NCBI GenBank assembly: GCA_900553295.1
Contig: USCR01000119.1
Span: 1 to 7,649, forward strand
DNA length: 7,649 nt
Direction: 5' to 3'
From: an uncultured Eubacteriales bacterium
GTDB taxonomy: Bacteria; Bacillota; Clostridia; Christensenellales; Aristaeellaceae
The position numbers were made by a program, and so were the translations under genes. Positions within the stretch are counted from its first letter, which is position 1; each line of letters starts with the position of its first letter. The notes below the pieces were generated by a model, which saw nothing but the letters and a program-made list of their open reading frames with translations, did no database searches and was not told where the DNA came from. This document shows, piece after piece, positions 1 to 5,772 of this stretch.

Positions 1-13
1 GTTCCCATCCGTA

Positions 14-736
14 TCAGCTTCCCAAATACGCCTTGCGCACGTCATCATTCTTGAGCAGAGCGGAGGCCTCCCCGGTCATGGCAATGCGCCCGGTCTCCAA
101 TACATAGGCCCGGTCGGCAATGGACAGGGCCATCTGCGCGTTCTGCTCCACCAGCAGGATGGTCACGCCCGCGTCGTGCAGCTCCTTAATAATGTCGAAA
201 ATCTGCTCCACCAAAATGGGCGCCAATCCCATGGAGGGCTCGTCCAGCATGAGCAGCTTGGGCTTGCTCATCAGCGCCCGGGCCATGGCCAGCATCTGCT
301 GCTCGCCGCCGGAGAGGGTGCCGGCAATCTGCTTTTCCCGCTCCTTCAGGCGGGGAAAGCGGGTGAACATCTCCTCCAAAGAGGCGGGAATCTCGGACTT
401 GGGGCGGGTGTAGCCGCCCATTTCCAGATTCTCCCGCACGGTCATCTGCTGGAAGATGCGCCGCCCCTCGGGGCACAGGGCCATGCCCTGGGATACGATC
501 CGGCTGGCGGGAATGGTTGTCAGGTCCTTGCCCTCCAGGACAATGCGGCCGGTGCGGGGACGCAGCAGCCCCGCAATGGTGTTCAGGGTGGTGGATTTGC
601 CCGCGCCGTTGGCGCCGATCAGGGTCACGATCTCGTCGGAATACACCTCAAAGCTGATGCCCTTGATGGCGTGAATGGCGCCATAGTAAACGTTGATGTC
701 CTCCACCTGCAAAAGCGGCTTGCGATTTTCGCTCAC
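14..736 (-). CDS. livF: LivF-type branched-chain amino acid ABC transporter ATP-binding protein
   Basis: This is the second cytoplasmic ATPase of the LIV-type importer, 240 aa, the usual LivF length. Visible motifs are Walker A GANGAGKST (about 41-49), the LivF-style PEGRRIF segment where most ABC proteins have the Q-loop (89-95), signature LSGGEQQ (141-147), Walker B LLMLDEP (161-167) and VEQNA (196-200). LivF proteins typically carry VEQN where other ATPases have the H-loop histidine, so this is a family trait and not damage. It pairs with LivG to drive the LivH/LivM pore. I chose the GTG start at 736: AAGGAGG (744-750) lies 7 bases upstream, and the GTGA overlap with the livG stop indicates translational coupling. 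The frame stays open upstream to 856, but that part lies inside livG and reads as arginine- and glycine-rich shadow sequence. The TGA stop is at 16-14, and only 13 bases follow in the window, so no terminator can be judged. Confidence 0.96.
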   Translation of the reverse strand: MSENRKPLLQVEDINVYYGAIHAIKGISFEVYSDEIVTLIGANGAGKSTTLNTIAGLLRPRTGRIVLEGKDLTTIPASRIVSQGMALCPEGRRIFQQMTVRENLEMGGYTRPKSEIPASLEEMFTRFPRLKEREKQIAGTLSGGEQQMLAMARALMSKPKLLMLDEPSMGLAPILVEQIFDIIKELHDAGVTILLVEQNAQMALSIADRAYVLETGRIAMTGEASALLKNDDVRKAYLGS

Positions 737-1590
737 GGAGCATCCTCCTTTTGCTTGCCCAGGTAGGCCTCGATGACCACGGGGTTCTGCTGGATCTCCT
801 CCGCGGTGCCCTTGGCGATGATCCGGCCGTAGTTCAGCACGCAGATGCCTTCGCAAATGCCCATGACCAGGTTCATGTCGTGCTCAATGAGCATCACGGC
901 AATCTGGAATTCATCGCGGATCTTGATGATATTGCGCATGAGCTCCTCGGTCTCGTGGGGGTTCATGCCCGCGGCGGGCTCGTCCAGCAGCAGCAGGGAA
1001 GGATGCGTGGCCAGGGCGCGGACGATCTCCAGGCGGCGCTGGGCGCCGTAGGGCAGGGAACCGGCCTTCACATCCGCCATGTCCTGCATGCCGAAGATGG
1101 ACAGCAGCCGCAGGGCCTGCTCGTGCTGGGCGCGCTCCTGCTTCCAGTAGCCCGGCAGGCGGAAAATGCCCGTGAACATGCCGTAGCGCACCTGGTTGTG
1201 CAGGCCGATGCGCACATTGTCCTCCACGGTCATGTTGCTGAACAGGCGGATATTCTGGAACGTCCGGGCAATGCCCAGGCGGTTGGCCTGCATGGTGTTC
1301 ATGCCCGCGGTGTCCTTGCCGTTGACCAGCACGGTGCCGGTGGTGGGCTGGTATACCTTGGTGAGCAGGTTGAACACGGTGGTCTTGCCCGCGCCGTTGG
1401 GCCCGATCAGCCCGGCGATCTCCGTCTTGCCGATGGTCAGGTTGAAATCCTCCACGGCCTTCAATCCGCCGAACTCAATGCCCAGGTGGCGGGTTTCCAG
1501 CACGGGGGTCTTGTCCACGTCCCGCTCGGGGACGATGCTGTGGCTGGGCACGGGCACCATTTTCGTGTCCACCATACGCTTGGGACTCAT
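733..1590 (-). CDS. livG: LivG-type branched-chain amino acid ABC transporter ATP-binding protein
   Basis: This is the first cytoplasmic ATPase of the importer, 285 aa. It shows the family opening FGGLKAVEDFNL (about 40-51), Walker A GPNGAGKTT (63-71), Q-loop glutamine at 112 in ARTFQNIRLF, the degenerate LivG signature LPYGAQRRLEI (179-189), Walker B LLLLDEP (199-205) and H-loop IEHDMNLVMGI (235-245) with His237. The signature has YGAQ where LivG more often has YGQQ; this is minor. The ATG start at 1590 has AAAGGAGG (1600-1607) 9 bases upstream and overlaps the livM stop as ATGA. With this start the protein has about 27 charged residues ahead of the first ABC strand, longer than usual for LivG. 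Met6 and Met11 are possible later starts but are not spaced from a comparable ribosome binding site. The stop overlaps the livF GTG start by 4 bases. Confidence 0.96.
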   Translation of the reverse strand: MSPKRMVDTKMVPVPSHSIVPERDVDKTPVLETRHLGIEFGGLKAVEDFNLTIGKTEIAGLIGPNGAGKTTVFNLLTKVYQPTTGTVLVNGKDTAGMNTMQANRLGIARTFQNIRLFSNMTVEDNVRIGLHNQVRYGMFTGIFRLPGYWKQERAQHEQALRLLSIFGMQDMADVKAGSLPYGAQRRLEIVRALATHPSLLLLDEPAAGMNPHETEELMRNIIKIRDEFQIAVMLIEHDMNLVMGICEGICVLNYGRIIAKGTAEEIQQNPVVIEAYLGKQKEDAP

Positions 1591-2642
1591 GCGGCTTCGC
1601 CTCCTTTCTCACGGGAGCGGCGGTGCAGCCGGGGATAGAGCCGGCCCACCAGGTTGGAAAGGATGGGGCTGTTGGTCAGCAGCATCACCAGGATCAGCAC
1701 AATGGCGTACACCAGCATGCGGTAATCGCTGAAGGCGCGCAGCAGCTCCGGCAGAATGGTCAGCACCGTGGCCGCGATCACCGAGCCGCGGATGTTGCCA
1801 ATGCCGCCCAGCACCACAAACACCAGCACCAGGATGGAGGTGTCAAACTTGAACTTGCTGGCCGTTACCGTGGAGAAGTTCAGCCCGTACAGCGCCCCGG
1901 CCATGCCCGCCAGGGCCGCCGACACCACAAAGGCCATCATCTTGTACTTCGTTACCTGAATGCCCACGGACTCCGCGGCAATCCGGTTGTCCCGGGTGGC
2001 CATAATGGCCCGGCCCGCCCGGCTGTTGATCAGGTTGAGCACCACAAAGAGGGTAAAGAGTATCAGCACAAAGCCCATGGTGAAGGTGGAGATTTTGTCA
2101 ATGCCCGTTACGCCGATGGGCCCGTTGACCATCAGCTCCCCGGGCAGGTTGGGATTCAGAAAGCCCAGGTGCAGCCGGGCGCCGTCCAGGGAGATGTACA
2201 GGCAGTTGAGCACGTTGCGGATGATCTCGCCAAAGGCCAGGGTCACAATGGCCAGGTAGTCGCCCCGCAGCCGCAGCACGGGAATGCCAATGAGCACGCC
2301 GGCCACGCCCGCGGCCGCGCCGCCCACCACCATGGCCAGAATCAGGCGGATCACTTCGTTTTCCAGCTGGAAGGCGGCCAGCATCCACGCGGAGGCAATG
2401 GTTCCCGCAAAGGCGCCCACGCTCATGAATCCCGCATGCCCCAGGCTCAGCTCGCCGGAAATGCCCACGGTGAGGTTCAGGGAAACGGCCATGACCACAT
2501 ACACGCAAATGGGGATTAGCTGTCCCTTCAGGGCGCGGGTCATCTGCCCGTTTTCAATGAGCACCTGGCAGATGATGTACGCCGCAATGACAATGCCGTA
2601 GGTAATCAGGTTGCTTATGGCGGACTTGCTTGCTTTTCTCAT
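1587..2642 (-). CDS. livM: LivM-type branched-chain amino acid ABC transporter permease
   Basis: This is one of the two different membrane subunits forming the translocation pore, 351 aa, mostly hydrophobic, with roughly eight to ten membrane segments by eye. LivM hallmarks are GISGELSLGHAGFMSVGAFAG spread over about 60-80, RLRGDYLAIVTLAFGEIIR (124-142) and the cytoplasmic coupling loop AGRAIMATRDNRIAAESVGI (209-228) that contacts the ATPases. A further conserved glycine-rich segment, VVLGGIGNIRGSVIAA, lies near 276-291. The C-terminal tail (about 334-351) is basic and then acidic, and cytoplasmic. I chose the ATG at 2642 because GAGGTG (2649-2654) sits 6 bases upstream. A GTG at 2651 would add three residues but has only a weak site. 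The gap to the livH stop is 10 bases, and the livG start overlaps the livM stop by 4 bases. Confidence 0.96.
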   Translation of the reverse strand: MRKASKSAISNLITYGIVIAAYIICQVLIENGQMTRALKGQLIPICVYVVMAVSLNLTVGISGELSLGHAGFMSVGAFAGTIASAWMLAAFQLENEVIRLILAMVVGGAAAGVAGVLIGIPVLRLRGDYLAIVTLAFGEIIRNVLNCLYISLDGARLHLGFLNPNLPGELMVNGPIGVTGIDKISTFTMGFVLILFTLFVVLNLINSRAGRAIMATRDNRIAAESVGIQVTKYKMMAFVVSAALAGMAGALYGLNFSTVTASKFKFDTSILVLVFVVLGGIGNIRGSVIAATVLTILPELLRAFSDYRMLVYAIVLILVMLLTNSPILSNLVGRLYPRLHRRSREKGGEAA

Positions 2643-2648
2643 GGGCGT

Positions 2649-2654
2649 CACCTC
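2649..2654 (-). promoter_or_regulatory. livM ribosome binding site, overlapping the livH stop codon
   Basis: GAGGTG lies 6 bases before the ATG at 2642. Its first two bases belong to the livH TGA stop (2655-2653), so ribosomes ending livH would stop on the livM initiation site, which favours translational coupling. This site decides for ATG at 2642 over GTG at 2651, since that GTG lies inside the site itself. Confidence 0.7.
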
Positions 2655-3537
2655 ACACTTTCTCCCGCACGGGCTTGCCCAGCAATCCCGTGGGCCGTAC
2701 CAGCAGCACCACGATCAGCACCGCGAACACGATGGCGTCACCCAGCTCCGTGGAGATGTAGGCCTTGCCCAGAATCTCAATCACGCCCAGGAGAATGCCG
2801 CCCAGCATGGCCCCGGGGATGGAGCCGATGCCCCCGAACACTGCCGCGGTAAAGGCCTTGATGCCCGGCATGGAGCCGGTGGTGGGCATCAGCGTGGGGT
2901 AGGCGGAGCACAGCAGCACGCCTGCCACCGCTGCCAGGGCCGAACCAATGGCAAAGGTCAGGGAGATGGTCATGTTCACATTGATGCCCATGAGCTCCGC
3001 AGCGCCCTTGTCCTCGGCCACCACACGCATGGCCTTGCCCATTTTCGTCTTGCCGGTGAACAGGGTCAGCCCCACCATGATGATGATGTTCATCAGCACC
3101 GTGACGATGGTCTCGCCGCTGATGAGCAGCTGCCCGTCAAAAAAGGAGAGGGAACCCAGGCTGACCACGGAGGGGAAGCTCTTGGGGTTGGAGCCCCACA
3201 GCAGCAGCGCCACGTTTTGCAGCAGATAGCTCATGCCGATGGCGGTAATCAGCACCGCCAGGGAGGAAGCCTGCCGCAGGGGCTTGTAGGCCAGGCGCTC
3301 GATAATTACGCCCAGCAGCGTGCAGGCCACCATGGCCAGCAGTACCGATACCATGGGCGGAAGCCCCAGGTACTGTATGGCGCAAAAGGTGACATAGGCG
3401 CCAATCATGATCACGTCGCCATGGGCAAAGTTCAGCATTTTGGCAATGCCGTATACCATGGTATACCCCAGCGCGATGATGGCGTATACGCTGCCCAGGC
3501 TGATTCCGTTACACAAATAGGAAAGCAGCGAAATCAT
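2653..3537 (-). CDS. livH: LivH-type branched-chain amino acid ABC transporter permease
   Basis: This is the partner membrane subunit of LivM, 294 aa, the normal LivH length, very hydrophobic with about eight membrane segments. It opens with the LivH hallmark NGISLGSVYAIIALGYTMVY (10-29), followed by GIAKMLNFAHGDVIMIGAY (30-48). It also carries the cytoplasmic coupling loop MGKAMRVVAEDKGAAELMGI (166-185) and the conserved GIKAFTAAVFGGIGSIPGAM (225-244). I chose ATG at 3537 because GGAGGGAGAGG (3547-3557) ends 9 bases upstream and the hallmark begins right after it. The frame is open to an ATG at 3633, but those 32 extra residues are polar, match nothing in the family and cover a hairpin. It is separated from livJ by 179 bases holding two hairpins, and from livM by 10 bases. 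Confidence 0.96.
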   Translation of the reverse strand: MISLLSYLCNGISLGSVYAIIALGYTMVYGIAKMLNFAHGDVIMIGAYVTFCAIQYLGLPPMVSVLLAMVACTLLGVIIERLAYKPLRQASSLAVLITAIGMSYLLQNVALLLWGSNPKSFPSVVSLGSLSFFDGQLLISGETIVTVLMNIIIMVGLTLFTGKTKMGKAMRVVAEDKGAAELMGINVNMTISLTFAIGSALAAVAGVLLCSAYPTLMPTTGSMPGIKAFTAAVFGGIGSIPGAMLGGILLGVIEILGKAYISTELGDAIVFAVLIVVLLVRPTGLLGKPVREKV

Positions 3538-3609
3538 ATTCCCGAACCTCTCCCTCCGTACAAAGGATGCAGGGTGCCCGCAGGGGCCGTCCCGCGTGGA
3601 TATAGCAAG

Positions 3610-3644
3610 CCGCCCGACCCCCGCCATGCGCAAGAGTCGGGCGG
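3610..3644 (-). repeat. GC-rich inverted repeat in the livJ-livH gap (livH-proximal hairpin)
   Basis: A perfect 9-base inverted repeat, CCGCCCGAC at 3610-3618 and GTCGGGCGG at 3636-3644, surrounds a 17-base loop. In the minus-strand transcript the hairpin is followed by CTTGCTATATCC, not a uridine tract, so it is not a classical intrinsic terminator. It could block 3' exonucleases or slow polymerase between the binding-protein gene and the membrane genes. Confidence 0.7.
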
Positions 3645-3662
3645 AATGTTCACTTGACCATG

Positions 3663-3692
3663 GGGCCGCGGACGATCCTTCGCCCGCGGCCC
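3663..3692 (-). repeat. Strong GC-rich hairpin directly after livJ
   Basis: GGGCCGCGG (3663-3671) and CCGCGGCCC (3684-3692) form a perfect 9-bp stem. After one mismatch the stem continues with CGA (3673-3675) pairing with TCG (3680-3682) around a 4-base loop. It begins 24 bases after the livJ stop codon. The minus-strand sequence after it reads CCATGGTCAAG, with no U-tract. The likely role is to protect the 3' end of livJ mRNA, or partial termination, as seen in many operons where the binding protein is made in excess over the membrane subunits. The function is inferred. Confidence 0.75.
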
Positions 3693-3716
3693 TGCATTCC
3701 CTGGTGAATCAGGTCA

Positions 3717-4850
3717 TTACTCCATCTTCACGTAGACCCCGCCCTCAATGGTGTATACATTGGGGGTCTTGGTGACTTCGCCGGTGGATTCCCAGGCCAG
3801 AGAGCCGGTCAAACCGTCAATCTGCAGGGTGGGGAACTGGGCGATCAGCAGCTCGCAGGCTTCCTCAGGCGTGGTCTCCGGGGTGATGCCGGCGTTCTGC
3901 ACGGCGGTGTACAGGGCATAGATGCCGTCATAGGCATCGGCGGCAAACTGATTGGGAGTATCGCCGAAGGCTTCTTCATACTTGGTGACGAAGGCCTGGG
4001 TCTTCTCATCGGTGGAAGCGGCGGAGAAGGGGGTCAGCAGCTTGACACCCTCGGCCAGGGACGTGTCAAAGCCCTCCAGGGACAGGATGCCGTCCATGCC
4101 GTCCACGCCGAAGAACACCGGCGCGTATTCCATGGACTTGGCCTGGGCCAGGATCAGGGAAGCGGGGGTGTAGTAGATGGGCAGGAACACCAGATCAGCG
4201 CCAGAGTTCTTGCAGGCGGAGAGCTGCACGGAGAAGTCCGCGTTGTCGTCGGAGGCAAAGGCTTCCGCGGCTACCACTTCCAGGCCCAGCTCAGTGGCCT
4301 TGGCCTCAAAGGCCTGATAGATGCCGGTGGAGTAGGCGTCGCTGCTGTTGTAGATGATGCCGATCTTCTGGCCCAGGCCCTTTTCCGCGATCATCTCGGC
4401 GGAAGCGGTGCCCTGCGCCGGGTCGGTGAAGCACACCTGGTACACGTTGTCCTTGCCCTCGGTCACTTCCGTGGAGGAAGCGGAGGGAGTGAGCATGAAC
4501 ACGCGCTCTTCATAGGCCTGCGCCGCCACGGCGATGCAGGGAGAGGTGGTCACGGTGCCCAGGATGAACTGCGCGCCCTCGTCCATCACGGTGTTGTAGG
4601 CGTTGATGGCCTTCTCGGCGTCGTGCTCGTCGTCCTGCACCAGCAGCTCCAGCTGCACGCCGCCCAGGGCGTTGATCTCGTCAGCGGCAATTTTCGCGCC
4701 GTTGGCCACGGCGGTGCCGTAGGTGGCCGCGGCACCAGTCATGGGGCCGATGACGCCAATCTTGATCGTTCCCGCATCCTCTGCCGTGGCGACGGCAACC
4801 ATGCTCAGCGCCATGGCCAACGCGAGAACAGAAGCAAGCAATTTCTTCAT
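3717..4850 (-). CDS. livJ: Branched-chain amino acid type ABC transporter substrate-binding protein
   Basis: This is the extracytoplasmic receptor that captures the amino acid and delivers it to LivH/LivM, 377 aa, a type I (Peripla_BP_6) fold. The signal peptide has basic MKK, a hydrophobic core (about 4-18) and a likely signal peptidase I site after ATA near residue 23. The mature part starts with KIGVIGPMTGAAATYG (30-45). By-eye alignment with E. coli LivJ places the ligand-contact regions at TTSP (101-104), TPSASS (121-126), YY (226-227) and GVDGMDG (248-254). Asp250 sits where LivJ has Glu226, so binding of an alpha-amino group fits, but the exact substrate is not fixed. There is no lipobox cysteine. 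I chose ATG at 4850 because AAGGAGG (4860-4866) lies 9 bases upstream. The frame is open to 5015, but that part crosses the promoter. The name livK would serve equally well. Confidence 0.93.
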   Translation of the reverse strand: MKKLLASVLALAMALSMVAVATAEDAGTIKIGVIGPMTGAAATYGTAVANGAKIAADEINALGGVQLELLVQDDEHDAEKAINAYNTVMDEGAQFILGTVTTSPCIAVAAQAYEERVFMLTPSASSTEVTEGKDNVYQVCFTDPAQGTASAEMIAEKGLGQKIGIIYNSSDAYSTGIYQAFEAKATELGLEVVAAEAFASDDNADFSVQLSACKNSGADLVFLPIYYTPASLILAQAKSMEYAPVFFGVDGMDGILSLEGFDTSLAEGVKLLTPFSAASTDEKTQAFVTKYEEAFGDTPNQFAADAYDGIYALYTAVQNAGITPETTPEEACELLIAQFPTLQIDGLTGSLAWESTGEVTKTPNVYTIEGGVYVKME

Positions 4851-4889
4851 GGAAACATTCCTCCTTGCCAAATCAGGGTAAAAATAAGA

Positions 4890-4922
4890 ATGAAAACAAG
4901 AGATGAAGCTCCCTTGTTTCAT
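4890..4922 (-). promoter_or_regulatory. livJ leader hairpin starting at the predicted +1
   Basis: The arms at 4910-4922 and 4890-4903 pair over 13 bp with one bulged base and a GU wobble, closing a 6-base loop (GCTTCA in the transcript). The predicted transcription start is near 4922, so the livJ mRNA would begin at the base of this stem. A U-rich stretch, TCTTATTTTT, follows. It could be a 5' stabilising stem-loop, a weak attenuator, or in DNA form an operator just downstream of the start site. It leaves the AAGGAGG site at 4860-4866 free. Confidence 0.6.
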
Positions 4923-4928
4923 GTGTGC

Positions 4929-4984
4929 ATTATACACAGTTGTCCCTTTCGCGTAAAGGGCTTGCTTGTTCCTTTTTTGTTTTT
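4929..4984 (-). promoter_or_regulatory. Sigma-A type promoter for livJHMGF
   Basis: On the minus strand the -35 box is TTTACG (4957-4952), the spacer is exactly 17 bases and the -10 box is a perfect TATAAT (4934-4929). Transcription would start near 4922, giving a leader of about 72 bases before the livJ ATG. An A-rich run with only one C (4984-4973) lies about 51 to 62 bases upstream of +1, where an UP element could help polymerase bind. The region is AT-rich against a GC-rich background. It is the only convincing promoter I see in the window. Confidence 0.82.
4944..4960. promoter_or_regulatory. Inverted repeat over the livJ -35 box (candidate operator)
   Basis: CCCTTT (4944-4949) and AAAGGG (4955-4960) are perfect complements around a 5-base centre. 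The repeat contains the whole -35 hexamer (4952-4957), so a bound protein would compete with sigma factor. No U-tract follows on the minus strand, which argues against its being a terminator for the upstream phosphatase gene. I do not recognise the cognate regulator. Confidence 0.45.
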
Positions 4985-5018
4985 GTTCCCCGGGCGCAGC
5001 CGCAAGGGGCGCCATGGA

Positions 5019-5702
5019 TTACCGCGTGCCCAACAGGATGCGCTGGGCCTCCTCCAGGGAGTGCACCGTCCAGGTGGGCAGGGGAGAGGTCTGGCCCGCC
5101 GGGGCCAGCCAGATGCTGTCAATGCCCGCGGCCCGGGCGCATCCCACATCCGAGGAAAGGCTGTCTCCCATGAGCACCGCCTCACTGGGGTCGGTGCAGC
5201 CCAGGGCTTCCATGGCCAGAAAGGCCAGGCGCGGGTCGGGCTTGGCCACCCCCGCCTCCTCGGAAATGATGACCGCGGAGAGCATGGGCGTCAGAGGGCT
5301 GGTAGCCAGGCGGCTGCGCTGAATGTGGCTCAGGCCGTTGGTAATCAGCGCCACGGGCATGGCGGCGCTCACCCGGCGCAGGAATGCCTCCGCCCCGGGG
5401 AGCAGAAAGTTGTAGTTGCCCAGGGCCGTGGCGAAGTCCTCGCCCAGCTCAGTCGCGCGGCTTTCATCCTTGCCCAGGGCGGCCAGCAGCTGCCGGAAGC
5501 GCTCCACCTTCAGCTTTGCCTGGGTGGTTTCCCCGCGCTCCAGGGCCTTCCACAGGGCCTGGTTGATGGTGTGGTACTGGCTGAGAATATCTTCGCTGTC
5601 CGGGATGCCGTGTCGGCGCAGGGTATCCCCCAGGGCATGCTGCTCCGCCAGGTGAAAATCCATCAGGGTGTCGTCATTGTCAATCAATAGATAGCGGTAC
5701 AT
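5019..5702 (-). CDS. HAD-superfamily hydrolase, YjjG/YfnB-like phosphatase
   Basis: This is a cytoplasmic HAD phosphatase of subfamily IA, 227 aa, a full family length. All four catalytic motifs are intact. Motif I is LLIDNDDTL (5-13), with nucleophile Asp8 and acid/base Asp10. Motif II is ALITNG (118-123) with Thr121, motif III is GVAKPDP (151-157) with Lys154, and motif IV is LMGDSLSSD (177-185) with Asp180 and Asp185. An alpha-helical C1 cap fills about 15-100. The closest type I recognise is YjjG/YfnB; E. coli YjjG is a 5'-nucleotidase for dUMP, dTMP and damaged pyrimidine nucleotides. The substrate here is unproven and could be another small phosphate ester. The ATG start at 5702 has AGGAG (5712-5716) 9 bases upstream. 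It lies 70 bases after aconitase and 168 before livJ. I see no strong promoter of its own, so it may depend on readthrough past the hairpin at 5730-5760. Confidence 0.88.
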   Translation of the reverse strand: MYRYLLIDNDDTLMDFHLAEQHALGDTLRRHGIPDSEDILSQYHTINQALWKALERGETTQAKLKVERFRQLLAALGKDESRATELGEDFATALGNYNFLLPGAEAFLRRVSAAMPVALITNGLSHIQRSRLATSPLTPMLSAVIISEEAGVAKPDPRLAFLAMEALGCTDPSEAVLMGDSLSSDVGCARAAGIDSIWLAPAGQTSPLPTWTVHSLEEAQRILLGTR

Positions 5703-5729
5703 GGATAGCTTCTCCTATCTCCAACCCGG

Positions 5730-5760
5730 AAAATGCCCGTCCGCAAAGGAGCGGGCGGGC
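5730..5760 (-). terminator. Probable weak rho-independent terminator after aconitase
   Basis: In the minus-strand transcript GCCCGCCCGC (5760-5751) pairs with GCGGACGGGC (5744-5735) over 9 of 10 positions, with one C-A mismatch, around a 6-base loop. ATTTT follows at 5734-5730. The uridine run is short, so termination is probably partial. It begins 12 bases after the aconitase stop and sits just before the phosphatase ribosome binding site. Confidence 0.55.
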
Positions 5761-5772
5761 CATATACGGGCG

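Noticed and set aside
751..1638. Long plus-strand open frame of 295 codons opposite livG
   Set aside because: It mirrors livG codons, is rich in His, Gln, Gly and Ala as expected for the antisense of GC-rich genes, and shows no family motif.
3538..3633. Longer livH start at 3633
   Set aside because: The extra 32 residues are polar and unlike LivH, the segment covers a hairpin, and the ATG at 3537 has a strong ribosome binding site.
3590..3640. Second promoter upstream of livH (TTGCGC and TATATC on the minus strand)
   Set aside because: The spacing is about 23 bases and the boxes lie inside a GC-rich hairpin, so it is unlikely to work.
2611..3657. Plus-strand open frame of 348 codons opposite livH
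   Set aside because: The composition is extreme in His, Gln and Gly, it lies opposite a clear permease gene, and it has no recognisable domain.
3538..3716. T-box or other amino acid-sensing riboswitch between livJ and livH
   Set aside because: I looked for the T-box GGUGGUACCGCG-like core and a terminator/antiterminator pair with a U-tract and saw neither.
4944..4960. CCCTTT/AAAGGG hairpin as a terminator for the phosphatase gene
   Set aside because: No U-tract follows on the minus strand and it overlaps the -35 box, so an operator or chance repeat is the better reading.
4623..5690. Plus-strand open frame of 355 codons spanning the livJ promoter and the phosphatase gene
   Set aside because: It is antisense to two convincing genes and their control region, and its translation is low-complexity and His/Gln/Gly-rich.
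5745..5772. Promoter for the phosphatase gene around TATATG in the gap after aconitase
   Set aside because: No acceptable -35 element lies at 16-18 bases upstream.
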